This document shows, in pieces, positions 7,703 to 16,259 of a stretch of DNA of 30,355 nucleotides. The stretch spans positions 1-30,355 of the forward strand of contig CAZQSM010000023.1 of the NCBI GenBank assembly GCA_964596065.1. Direction: 5' to 3'. Origin of the DNA: SZUA-254 sp964596065 (GTDB lineage Bacteria; Bacteroidota; Ignavibacteria; UBA10030; SZUA-254). The translations under genes were made by a program, and so were the position numbers. The stretch's first letter is position 1. Each line of letters opens with the position of its first letter. The notes under the pieces were generated by a model. That model was not told where the DNA came from. It made no database searches and saw only the letters and a list, made by a program, of their open reading frames with translations.

Positions 7703-10045
7703 ATGATCGTCATCCTGTTATTGCTGCTGCCGGGTGGCCTCTACACAGCCCCTTTGCAGGGCAAGCATCCGATCGGCGACGTCCGCGACAAAGGAGCGCA
7801 AAAAACCGCCGTCAACTTCGCCAAGCGCGCGCTCCAGGGTTATGACATGCGGGTATGGATCAGCAACCAGATGACGATGGGCCTGGAGGCGTGGGACTGC
7901 GGCGTCGCGGGGAGCTGCATCCCGGAGGACCCCCCATACGGGCTCGAGTACCCCGCGGGCTCGGGGATCGAGCATCTCTACGGCGGCGGTCCCGCCATCG
8001 CGGGGAAGGTGGACGGCGTCCGGAGGGTCAGCGAGGGGTACAACCTCAACAACCGCAACAAGGATATCCTTCCCGATCCGAACCATCCGCTGAGGGAACG
8101 GATCTGGCGCACCTCCGTGGCCGACAGCGCCTCGGAGCCGAACCGGCGCGGCTGCGATGACGACGGCGACGGCCTGATCGACGAGGACGACCTGGACGGC
8201 CTCGACAACGACGGCGACTGGGACCCCGCGGTCGACGACGTGGGCGGCGACGGCATCCCGGACCAGCTGGAGGTCGGGTGCCGCGGCGGCTTCGACGCGA
8301 CGGCCAACCCCGACCCGAATTTCGACAACTACGATCTCGCGACGCCGGATTTTTGCCGCCCCGACGCGGTGGGCAACTTTCGGAGGAAGGACGACCGCGA
8401 CCTCTACACCGAAAAGAACGGCATCCCCGACCACGGGGAACCGGACGTGGACGAAGACTACGCGGCGATCTCCGACAACGACCTCTACTGCTCCGCCGGC
8501 GACAACAACGCGGTGACCGGCGGCCATGTTCCGATGGGGATCAGGGTGATCCAGAAAAGTTACGCCTGGGCGTCGAGGGAGCTCTCCACCATCCTCCCGT
8601 TCGATTACTACTTCGTCAACACGTCGGGGAAGACGATCACCGACGTCTACGTCGGGTTCTTCATCGACATGGACATCGGGCCGGCCAATACCGACGGATA
8701 CAACTCGCGGAACTACACCTGCTATATCGATTCCCTCGCGACCGCGTACATCCACAACCCGGTCGACCGCGGCGCGACGCCGCTCGGCATCACGATCCTC
8801 GGGACGTCGAAGCCGCTGACCGAATTGAATTTCATCTACCAGTGGTTCAACTTCACCGACCGGAACATCCCGAACCAGGACGACTCGACCCTCTACAGCT
8901 ACATGAGCGGCGAACCGTACGGAAGCAACCTCGTCGCCACGTGCGACTCGCCCAACAACCCGTCCGACGTCTGGTTCATGCTGTCGTTCGGTCCGTTCGA
9001 GGAATTTCCCGCGGGCGACACGCTGAAGATATCGATCGCGCTGGTGGGGGGCGAGGGGGTCGAGGAGGGGCCGAACAACCTGGTCGGCAACGCCCAGACC
9101 GCGGTCAAACTGCTGAAGCGCGGTTTCGTGAACCCGGTCATTCCGCCGTCCCCCTCCCTGAAATACACCGAAGGGTCCCAGAGCGTGATGCTCGAATGGG
9201 GCGCGGCGGCCGGGCCGATCGATCCCCTCCGGACCTGGGACGATTCGAACAAGCTCGCCCAGAGCTATCCCCCCGACCACTGGCGGCGGATCAATCCTCC
9301 CTGCGGCCCGGGGCTGGCGGCGGTGGGATGTTCGGGAGGGCACGACTGCGATTCCGCCGGGAGCGTCCCCGGGGGGAGGACCTTCGAAGGGTACAGGCTC
9401 TACCGGAGCGAGGACCCCGGCGACGCGCCGGAGCTGAAGAGCTTCTCGATGGTAAAGCAGTTCGACATCGAGGACGGGCTCGACTTCGATATCGGCCTCG
9501 ACAGCGTCTATCTCGACTCGAACCTGGTGAGGGGCAAGCGGTACTGGTACTCGGTCACGTCGTTCGGAATACCCGACATCACCGTGGTGGAACGGGCAGC
9601 GGCGGGCGGGGGGATCATCCGGGACACGCTCTACAGCCCGGGGGCCGAATCCCCGATCGTCGAGAACCTCGTGAAGGTGGACCTTTCGTTCGCGGCGTCG
9701 GACGGACCCGACAGGGTCCTCGTCGTCCCCAATCCCTACCGGGTGGACGCGGATTACACGTTCGAGAACGGGGGGTGGGAGGGGCGCGGGCGCGACTGGA
9801 ACGAGACGAAGCGGATGGTCAAGTTCATCCACCTTCCGAGAAAATGCACCATCCGCATCTTCAGTCTCACGGGTGACCAGATCGCGACGATCGGGTATGC
9901 GGCCCCGTTCGAACAGCCGGACCGGGGGGAGGTCGAATGGGACCTGCTGAGCGAAAGCAACCGGGCCCTTGCGAGCGGGATCTACGTCTACACGGTGGAA
10001 TCCGAATTTGGAAGACAGATCGGAAAGTTCGTCCTGATACGGTGA
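7703..10045 (+). CDS. Large secreted protein with acidic calcium-loop-like repeats, FN3-like and T9SS-type C-terminal domain
   Basis: I do not recognise a named family. The 780-residue product starts MIVILLLLLPGG, a short signal-peptide-like segment; ATG 7703 was chosen over GTG 7697, and neither has a clear Shine-Dalgarno. Residues about 151-193 are densely acidic with DDDGDGLIDEDD and DNDGDWDP, resembling thrombospondin type-3 / EF-hand-like calcium loops. A second acidic stretch follows (about 225-260). A middle beta-rich region (about 270-470) precedes an FN3-like segment (about 485-635, FEGYRLYRSEDPGD). The C-terminus (about 660-780) has VVPNPYRVDADY and ends SGIYVYTVES...GKFVLIR, the FlgD-Ig/T9SS sorting-domain style of FCB secreted proteins. 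It is probably a surface or extracellular structural protein. The next gene, 40 bases downstream, is also secreted. Confidence 0.82.
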   Translation: MIVILLLLLPGGLYTAPLQGKHPIGDVRDKGAQKTAVNFAKRALQGYDMRVWISNQMTMGLEAWDCGVAGSCIPEDPPYGLEYPAGSGIEHLYGGGPAIAGKVDGVRRVSEGYNLNNRNKDILPDPNHPLRERIWRTSVADSASEPNRRGCDDDGDGLIDEDDLDGLDNDGDWDPAVDDVGGDGIPDQLEVGCRGGFDATANPDPNFDNYDLATPDFCRPDAVGNFRRKDDRDLYTEKNGIPDHGEPDVDEDYAAISDNDLYCSAGDNNAVTGGHVPMGIRVIQKSYAWASRELSTILPFDYYFVNTSGKTITDVYVGFFIDMDIGPANTDGYNSRNYTCYIDSLATAYIHNPVDRGATPLGITILGTSKPLTELNFIYQWFNFTDRNIPNQDDSTLYSYMSGEPYGSNLVATCDSPNNPSDVWFMLSFGPFEEFPAGDTLKISIALVGGEGVEEGPNNLVGNAQTAVKLLKRGFVNPVIPPSPSLKYTEGSQSVMLEWGAAAGPIDPLRTWDDSNKLAQSYPPDHWRRINPPCGPGLAAVGCSGGHDCDSAGSVPGGRTFEGYRLYRSEDPGDAPELKSFSMVKQFDIEDGLDFDIGLDSVYLDSNLVRGKRYWYSVTSFGIPDITVVERAAAGGGIIRDTLYSPGAESPIVENLVKVDLSFAASDGPDRVLVVPNPYRVDADYTFENGGWEGRGRDWNETKRMVKFIHLPRKCTIRIFSLTGDQIATIGYAAPFEQPDRGEVEWDLLSESNRALASGIYVYTVESEFGRQIGKFVLIR

Positions 10046-10085
10046 GGTCCGGGGCGAGCGTCGTCAACCTTCGGTGGTGGTCACG

Positions 10086-12035
10086 ATGAATAATACGCAC
10101 TCCAGGCGTGCCGGCATCCCGCCGCTGACGCTGCTGCTCATCACGCTGGCGTCGCCTTCCCTCGACGCGCAGACGGTGATCCTCAGGAACGCGTTCCCCT
10201 CGCTCGCGTTCCCCTCCCCGGTGGACCTGCAACACGCGGGCGACGGTTCCAACCGTCTTTTCGTCGTCGGCCAGCAGGGGGTCATTTCGGTCGTCGACAA
10301 TTCGCCGTCGGCCTCCTCGTCGAAGACGTTCCTCGACATCGATTCGATCGTCCATACCGACGGCGAACTGGGTCTGCTGGGGCTCGCGTTCCATCCCTCC
10401 TACGACTCCAACGGTTATTTTTTCGTCAATTACAACCGCACGGCGCCCCTGCGCACCGTGGTCTCGCGCTTCAGTGTCAGCGCCACGGACCCCGACTCCG
10501 CCGACCCGGCGAGCGAGGTTGTCTTCCTGGAATACGCCCAGCCGTACGACAACCACAACGGCGGCCAGCTCGCGTTCGGACCCGACGGCTATCTCTACAT
10601 CGCCTCCGGGGACGGCGGTTCGGGAGGCGACCCCCAGAACCGGGCCCAGGACCGGACCACCCTTCTCGGAAAAATCCTCCGGATCGACGTGGACCTCCCC
10701 GCCGACACCCTGAACTATTCGATTCCCCCGGGCAACCCCTACGCGGACAACGTCGACGGCTTCAGGGAGGAGATCTACGCGTACGGCCTGCGGAACCCGT
10801 GGCGGTTCAGCTTCGACAGGGTCACCGGGAAGGGCTGGATGGGGGACGTGGGGCAGGGCGACTGGGAGGAAATCGACACGCTCACCGCTGGCGGAAATTA
10901 CGGATGGCGGCTGAAGGAAGGCGCCCACTGCTATAACCCGCCCGCGGGCTGCGACACCATCCCCGGACTGATCGATCCTGTCTGGGAATACCCGCATGAC
11001 GCCGGCGGCGGCTGTTCGGTCACCGGCGGTTACGTGTATCGCGGGTCGGCGATCCCGTCCCTGCGGGGGAAATTCCTCTACGGCGACTATTGTACCGGCA
11101 GGATCTGGGCGCTCGACACCAACGGCGCGGGCGGGTGGGTGAACGCTCTCGTCCTCGATTCGAACCGGACCATTTCGTCGTTCGGCACGGCTCCCGACGG
11201 CGAAATGTTCATCTGCTCTCCCGGCGACGGCAGGATCTACCGGCTCCTGCCCCTCCAGCCGCCGGTGCCGTCGCCCGTCTCGCCGGCTGACGGATCGACC
11301 GGCCTCCCCTCCGGCCCGGAGCTCCGCTGGTCGGCGAGCGGATCGGCGATCAGGTATCATCTGGAAGTGGCCGACAATCCGGGGTTCGCAACGCCGGTTG
11401 TCAGCGACACGGCGCTCGCCGACACGGCCTACGCCTTCACGCAGGACGGCGGGTCGTCGACCTGGTACTGGAGGGTCCGGGCGAGGAACGAGATCGGATG
11501 GAGCCCGTTTTCCGCGGCGTGGTCGTTTTCCACCGACACGTCCGGATCGGAAGTCTACCCGGTGGAGGAGGGATGGAACATCGTGTCCCTTCCGCTCGAC
11601 GTACCGGACCCCCGGACGACATCGGTATTCCCCGCCGCCATCTCCCCGGCCTACCGGTATGATCCCCCGGACGGGTATCTCCGGGACGACACGCTCGACG
11701 CGGGGACCGGGTACTGGTTGAAGTTCGCGGCATCGCAGGCGGTCGCGTTGTCGGGCCCTCCACGGGTCGGCGACACGCTGGCCGTCGCGGCCGGCTGGAA
11801 CCTCATCGGCGGCCTGAACGCGCCCGTCGCCGTCGATTCGATCGTCAGCGTGCCGCCCGGCATCGTCGTCTCGGCCTTTTTCGGCTACAAGGGGGCGTAC
11901 GCGGGCAGCGCCCTCCTGGAGCCCGCCCGGGGATACTGGGTGAAAATTTCGGAACCGGGGTTCCTCCTGCTCGAAGCACCCGGATCCGCCTCGCGCGGCG
12001 CCGGCTTCGTTCGCCCGACCGCCGGTCGCGACTGA
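10086..12035 (+). CDS. Secreted PQQ-type sugar dehydrogenase (GSDH family) with FN3-like and C-terminal surface domain
   Basis: Start ATG 10086 (MNNTHSRR) gives 649 residues with a signal peptide (PPLTLLLITLASPSLDAQT). Residues about 30-385 match the soluble aldose/glucose-sorbosone dehydrogenase propeller. Visible motifs are GLLGLAFHPSY, NHNGGQLAFGPDG (His of the active site region), LLGKILRIDVD, YAYGLRNPWRFSFD and GGNYGWRLKEG. In this family PQQ-dependent enzymes oxidise sugars and pass electrons onward, and some members have lost activity. An FN3-like domain follows (about 395-490, SPADGSTGLPSGPELRWS), then a C-terminal region of paired GWNIVSLPL / GYWLKF and GWNLIGG / GYWVKIS units (about 500-635) seen in FCB secreted proteins. 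No NPFNP motif is present, so the export or anchoring route is unclear. It lies 40 bases after the previous secreted protein and may share its transcript. Confidence 0.88.
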   Translation: MNNTHSRRAGIPPLTLLLITLASPSLDAQTVILRNAFPSLAFPSPVDLQHAGDGSNRLFVVGQQGVISVVDNSPSASSSKTFLDIDSIVHTDGELGLLGLAFHPSYDSNGYFFVNYNRTAPLRTVVSRFSVSATDPDSADPASEVVFLEYAQPYDNHNGGQLAFGPDGYLYIASGDGGSGGDPQNRAQDRTTLLGKILRIDVDLPADTLNYSIPPGNPYADNVDGFREEIYAYGLRNPWRFSFDRVTGKGWMGDVGQGDWEEIDTLTAGGNYGWRLKEGAHCYNPPAGCDTIPGLIDPVWEYPHDAGGGCSVTGGYVYRGSAIPSLRGKFLYGDYCTGRIWALDTNGAGGWVNALVLDSNRTISSFGTAPDGEMFICSPGDGRIYRLLPLQPPVPSPVSPADGSTGLPSGPELRWSASGSAIRYHLEVADNPGFATPVVSDTALADTAYAFTQDGGSSTWYWRVRARNEIGWSPFSAAWSFSTDTSGSEVYPVEEGWNIVSLPLDVPDPRTTSVFPAAISPAYRYDPPDGYLRDDTLDAGTGYWLKFAASQAVALSGPPRVGDTLAVAAGWNLIGGLNAPVAVDSIVSVPPGIVVSAFFGYKGAYAGSALLEPARGYWVKISEPGFLLLEAPGSASRGAGFVRPTAGRD

Positions 12036-12061
12036 TCCCATGTCGGGAAAATTCGTACATT
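12032..12061 (+). promoter_or_regulatory. Candidate promoter for the nitronate-monooxygenase-like gene
   Basis: CTGATC (12032-12037), an 18-base spacer and TACATT (12056-12061). The -35 box overlaps the preceding stop codon. It resembles the stronger TTGAAC/TATATT promoters at 19473 and 24498, and predicts a leader of roughly 70 bases. Confidence 0.35.
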
Positions 12062-12139
12062 ATCTCCCATGAACTCCCGCCCATTCATCCATCGCTTACC
12101 CGCCCGCGACCCGCGTAGTCGGGGCCGGGGACAGAGGGA

Positions 12140-13564
12140 ATGACCCTGCCGACGATCATCCAGGGGGGGATGGGTGTCGCCATTTCCAACTGGAAGCTGG
12201 CGAAGACGGTGTCGATGGAGGGCGCCCTCGGGGTCGTTTCAGGGTCCGGCATCGCCCTGATCATGATCGCCCGCCTGATGAACGGGGACCCCGACGGACA
12301 CGTCCGCCGGGCCCTGGCGCATTTTCCATTCCAGGTCCCCGTGCTGGAAATTCTGGACGAGTATTTTGTCGCCGAACCCGCGGAACCGCCCCTTCCCTAC
12401 GCCCGCCCCGCGATGTGGACGCCCGACCCCCCGCGATCGCTCGTCGAACTGACGGTGATCGGGAACTTCGTCGAGGTGTTCCTCGCGAAGGAGGGGCACG
12501 CGAACCCGGTGGGGATCAACCTCCTGGAGAAGGTGCAGCTGCCGACGATGAGTTCGCTCTACGGGGCGATGCTCGCCGGGGTGGACTACGTGATCATGGG
12601 GGCGGGGATCCCTGTCCAGGTCCCGGAAATCCTCGACAGGCTCGCCCGGCACGAGACCGCCAGCTACCGGCTCGACGTGCAGGGGGCCGATCCGGGGGAG
12701 GAGTACCGCATCCGATTCGATCCGAAGGCGGTCTTCCCCGGCGTGGAGGAAACGCTCGGACCGCTCGGCCGGCCGCGTTTTCTGCCGATCATCTCGTCGG
12801 TGGTGCTCGCGAAGACGCTGCTGAAGCGGGCGACCGGCGCGATCGACGGGTTCATCATCGAGGGCGTCACGGCGGGTGGGCACAACGCCCCGCCCAGGGG
12901 GCCGATGCAACTCGACGGCCGCGGTGAACCGATCTACGGCGAGAAGGATGTCGTGGACCTCGCCCAGATCCGCGAGCTCGGGCTTCCGTTCTGGCTTGCC
13001 GGCGGTTACGACGCCCCCGAAAAATTGCGGGAAGCGACGGCGATGGGCGCGGCGGGCATCCAGGTCGGCACCGCCTTCGGATACTGCGAGGAGTCGGGGA
13101 TGGAGGAGGCGCTGAAACACCGCGTCATCCGGAACGTCCTCGACGGGCGGGTAGAACTGCGCAACGACCCGCTCGTATCCCCGACCGGGTATCCATTCAA
13201 GGTCGTCGTGATGGAAGGGACGCTTTCAGATCCCGGGATGTACCGGGAACGGTCGCGCGTCTGTGATATCACGATGCTGCGGCACCTCTACAAGCGGCCG
13301 GACGGGACCGTCGGGTCCCGCTGTCCCGCCGAGCCGGTCGACCAGTACGTTTCGAAGGGGGGGACGATCGCGGAAACGGAGGGGAAAAACTGCCTCTGCA
13401 ACAACCTCTTTGCCACCGCGGGGTTCGCGCAGCACCGGAAGGGGGGCTATGTGGAGCCGCCGATCGTCACCGCGGGAAATGCACTCACGCAGATCGGGAA
13501 GTACATCAGGCCCGGTCATCGGGATTACACGGCCCGGGACGTGATCGATTATCTTGCGGGGTGA
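12140..13564 (+). CDS. Nitronate monooxygenase / NPD-like FMN enzyme with Cys-containing C-terminal extension
   Basis: A 474-residue TIM-barrel flavoprotein of the 2-nitropropane dioxygenase superfamily. The N-terminus TIIQGGMGVAISNWKLA is the family's FMN-binding opening. VTAGGHNAPPRG (near 250) carries the conserved GGH segment. AGGYDAPEKLREATAMGAAGIQVGTAF (about 290-315, given here only as a landmark) is the phosphate-binding end of the barrel. Typical members have about 320-360 residues. The extra C-terminal region (about 365-474) contains Cys residues in VCDI, SRCPAE and NCLCNN, which might bind metal or be structural. The substrate is uncertain: nitronates, or a different enoyl-type substrate, since the superfamily includes FabK-like enzymes. 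Start ATG 12140 follows AGAGGGA very closely. Confidence 0.85.
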   Translation: MTLPTIIQGGMGVAISNWKLAKTVSMEGALGVVSGSGIALIMIARLMNGDPDGHVRRALAHFPFQVPVLEILDEYFVAEPAEPPLPYARPAMWTPDPPRSLVELTVIGNFVEVFLAKEGHANPVGINLLEKVQLPTMSSLYGAMLAGVDYVIMGAGIPVQVPEILDRLARHETASYRLDVQGADPGEEYRIRFDPKAVFPGVEETLGPLGRPRFLPIISSVVLAKTLLKRATGAIDGFIIEGVTAGGHNAPPRGPMQLDGRGEPIYGEKDVVDLAQIRELGLPFWLAGGYDAPEKLREATAMGAAGIQVGTAFGYCEESGMEEALKHRVIRNVLDGRVELRNDPLVSPTGYPFKVVVMEGTLSDPGMYRERSRVCDITMLRHLYKRPDGTVGSRCPAEPVDQYVSKGGTIAETEGKNCLCNNLFATAGFAQHRKGGYVEPPIVTAGNALTQIGKYIRPGHRDYTARDVIDYLAG

Positions 13565-13649
13565 TCCCCCGATGAGTACGCCCCGTCATCGTGCGTGGGT
13601 GCGTTCAACCAAACAGTGGCTTTTCCACTTATCGTGATACGAGGAATTG

Positions 13650-14405
13650 ATGTATAACGCCAGAGATTTCATGGACGCGATCGCGGGAAGGTTGGAGGTC
13701 GGTCTGTACGAAACACAGCACACACCGAGGTTGGCCAGGACGGTGGAGGAAATCAACAGGCTGTTCAGCGCCGCCCGTGATCGGTCCGGGATCCGCATCC
13801 TCGATTTTGGGAGTCTGACCGGCGCGTTAAGCGTCGCCCTGAAGGTGGAAGGATATCACATCCACAGCATCGATCTCGATTCGATTGTGGCACAATACAA
13901 ACATGTGTACGAGAACAACGGAATTGACATCCGGTCGCTGGGCGGATCGGCGACGTTTCCCTACGGGGACGGATATTTTGACTGTGTGGTTTTCACCGAG
14001 ACTCTCGAGCACATTTATGAAAATCCGCTGACGATTCTCGAGGAATTCAAACGCATGCTGAAAAGCGGAGGGTTCCTCCTCGTGACGACGCCCAACGTGA
14101 TGAGGCTTGAAAACAAGATCAAATTCCTCCTGAATATCAACATCTATCAGGACTTGCATCGCTACGTCTACAACCCCCGGCTCACGTTGCACTTCCGGGA
14201 ATATACCAGGCGGGAATTGGTAACTTTGCTGGAAGAGTATGCACAACTTCCCGTGGTGCGGGTTGCACGATTTGACGCGCCCTCGGGAAGGACACCCTTT
14301 CGGAGGGTGGTTCAGAGGATCATCTACCTGGTCAATTACATCATCCCGGGATTCAAGGGTGTGCTGCTCGCCGTCGCGAGAAAACCGCCGGCCCCGGATC
14401 GCTAA
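13650..14405 (+). CDS. Class I SAM-dependent methyltransferase
   Basis: A 251-residue protein. ATG 13650 is chosen over TTG 13647 because GAGG lies 5 bases before it. Motif I is ILDFGSLTGALS (usual form DxGxGxG, so the glycine loop is slightly degenerate). The acidic ribose-binding Asp follows in IHSIDLDS. DYFDCVVFTETLEH-like residues (near 105-120) and LKSGGFLLVTTPN (about 138-150) are the classic Methyltransf_11/23 pattern. The C-terminus ends in a hydrophobic segment (about 222-242). The substrate is unknown. The gene is much less GC-rich than its neighbours (23 of 60 bases G/C at 14101-14160) and uses A/T-ending codons freely, so it may have been acquired by transfer. Its stop codon overlaps that of the convergent ATPase gene. 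Confidence 0.88.
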   Translation: MYNARDFMDAIAGRLEVGLYETQHTPRLARTVEEINRLFSAARDRSGIRILDFGSLTGALSVALKVEGYHIHSIDLDSIVAQYKHVYENNGIDIRSLGGSATFPYGDGYFDCVVFTETLEHIYENPLTILEEFKRMLKSGGFLLVTTPNVMRLENKIKFLLNINIYQDLHRYVYNPRLTLHFREYTRRELVTLLEEYAQLPVVRVARFDAPSGRTPFRRVVQRIIYLVNYIIPGFKGVLLAVARKPPAPDR

Positions 14406-16255
14406 AGATCGGTAAGACGGTCACTTGCCGTCGTCGCGGTAAGCTCCTCGACCGACGTAATCCCCCTGCGTAACAGCTCCATCGCCGCCTCGCGCAGGGG
14501 TTTCATTCCCTCCTTCAGGGCCGTTTCCCGGATTTTTTCCTCTTCGATTGCGGCGCCCGATTCCATGATGATCTTGCGGATGGCGGGCGTGATGTAGAGC
14601 GTCTCGTGGATCGCCGTCCTCCCCTTGTAGCCCTTGATGCAATGCAGGCAGCCGACCGGCTGATAGAGTTTCACGCCGGCGATCTCTTCATCGGACATCC
14701 CGAGGTTCCGCAGCACCACCGCCGGGATGTGCTCGTCCACCGTCTTGCACCGGTCGCAGAGCTTGCGCAGCAGGCGCTGGCCGACGATGATGTTCATCGC
14801 GTAGGCGAGCAGGAACGGCTCGATGCCCATCTTGAAGAGGCGCGCGACGGCCCCGGGCGCGTCGTTCGTGTGGAGCGTCGTGAAGGTCAGGTGCCCCGTG
14901 TTGGCCAGCTTGATGGCCAGGTCGGCCGTGACCCTGTCCCGGACCTCGCCGACCATCACGATGTCGGGGTCGTGCCTGAGGATGGCGCGGAGCGCCTCCT
15001 CGAGCCCGAGTTTCGGGTTGAGTTTCACCTGTCTCGTCCCCTCGATGAAGTATTCCACCGGATCCTCGACCGTGATGATGTTGAGGCTCGGGTCCATCAC
15101 CTCCCGGATCGCGGCCAGGAGCGTCGTGCTCTTCCCGCTGCCGGTCGGGCCGGTCAGCATGATGATGCCGTGGGGTTTCCCGAGCGCCGCCTTGAACCTC
15201 CTGAGCGATTCGGGGTCGAACCCGATGTTGTCCACGGTGATGCTCTCCGCCGGATCGGAGAGCACCCTGATCACGATCGATTCGAGCTTCATCCTGAGTT
15301 CGCGGCCGATGATCGGGATGATCGACACCCTGAACCGGACCAGCTTTCCGTCGACGATCTTTTGCACGAAACCGTCCTGGGCCATGTTGCGTTCGAACCG
15401 GTCGGGCCCCTTGGCGACGTCCTTCACGACGGCGGCGACTGCGTCGGCGCGGAGGTCGTCGATCGTCTGCCACACCGACAGCCGGCCGTCGATCCGGAAC
15501 TGGATGTCCGTCCTGCGCGAGCTCATCGGGATGATGTGGATGTCGCTCGCCCCGACCCGGACAGCGTCGGAGAAGATCCCGTCCACGAGTTCGGCGAGGT
15601 GGCCCCGCCGGATCTCCTCGTCGAGTTCGTCGATGAGGACGTCCTGCTCTTCGTCGATGTATTCCACCGCCTGCAGCGACGGTCGGTTCTGCGTGTCGAC
15701 CATGATCTCCCGGTTCAGGTCCTCGAAGCTCCTCAGGGAGACGTACAGCACCTCGTACTTCTGGTAGGGGAGGGCGCGTCCCACGGTCGGGATCTCGGGG
15801 TTGATCGGATCGGGCGTGATCAGCTGGATCTTGAGCGCCCCGTCGTCCGCAAGCCTGAACGGGAGGATCTTGTTGGCGATGGCGATCGCCCGGATCTTCG
15901 GGGGGAGGGATTCCAGCGTGTGGCTGATGAAGCCGATGCTCTCCGGCGTCAGTTCGGTGGCGCCCAGGTCGAGGGACTTGAAGGAATAGTACCGGGTGAA
16001 CTCCCCGTAGACGGTCTCGCGGTCGACGTTGAAATCGTCGATCAGGACCTGGAAGAGTTTGCGCCCGTCCGCGTCCCCGAGAGAGCGTTTGAGGGCCACC
16101 GCGTCGGTGACCTGTTTTTCCGTGACGATCCCGCGCCCGAGCAGCGCGCTGACGAAACCGGTGATCCCTTCGGGCCCCGGAACGTTCCTGCGTCCGGCCC
16201 CGTTGCTTCCCCGGAACGGCCGGGGCTTCGTTGTCGTCGGCATCGTTTCACCCAT
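14402..16255 (-). CDS. GspE/PilB-type secretion or pilus-assembly ATPase
   Basis: A 617-residue cytoplasmic motor ATPase of type II secretion / type IV pilus systems. The N-terminal MshEN/T2SSE_N region covers about 30-190. The C-terminal ATPase has Walker A GPTGSGKSTT near 365, an Asp-box segment TVEDPVEYF, Walker B DPDIVMVGEVRD and the His-box THLTFTTLHTND-like region. The zinc-binding tetracysteine is complete: CDRC near 497 and CLHC near 535. All catalytic motifs are present. It starts (ATG 16255) 4 bases after the stop of an upstream minor-pilin-like gene, so it closes a four-gene minus-strand cluster. Whether it drives a pilus or a secretion pseudopilus cannot be decided, because GspD/F/G partners are not in the window. 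Confidence 0.96.
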   Translation of the reverse strand: MGETMPTTTKPRPFRGSNGAGRRNVPGPEGITGFVSALLGRGIVTEKQVTDAVALKRSLGDADGRKLFQVLIDDFNVDRETVYGEFTRYYSFKSLDLGATELTPESIGFISHTLESLPPKIRAIAIANKILPFRLADDGALKIQLITPDPINPEIPTVGRALPYQKYEVLYVSLRSFEDLNREIMVDTQNRPSLQAVEYIDEEQDVLIDELDEEIRRGHLAELVDGIFSDAVRVGASDIHIIPMSSRRTDIQFRIDGRLSVWQTIDDLRADAVAAVVKDVAKGPDRFERNMAQDGFVQKIVDGKLVRFRVSIIPIIGRELRMKLESIVIRVLSDPAESITVDNIGFDPESLRRFKAALGKPHGIIMLTGPTGSGKSTTLLAAIREVMDPSLNIITVEDPVEYFIEGTRQVKLNPKLGLEEALRAILRHDPDIVMVGEVRDRVTADLAIKLANTGHLTFTTLHTNDAPGAVARLFKMGIEPFLLAYAMNIIVGQRLLRKLCDRCKTVDEHIPAVVLRNLGMSDEEIAGVKLYQPVGCLHCIKGYKGRTAIHETLYITPAIRKIIMESGAAIEEEKIRETALKEGMKPLREAAMELLRRGITSVEELTATTASDRLTDL

Positions 16256-16259
16256 ATGG

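Noticed and set aside
7718..9832. Long antisense open frame (about 700 codons) opposite the acidic-repeat secreted protein
   Set aside because: The product is Val/Arg/Asp-rich with no domain or start signal. Such frames are expected opposite GC-rich genes with G/C third positions.
9867..12041. Long antisense open frame opposite the PQQ-type dehydrogenase
   Set aside because: Low-complexity shadow; the plus strand carries a recognisable GSDH domain and signal peptide.
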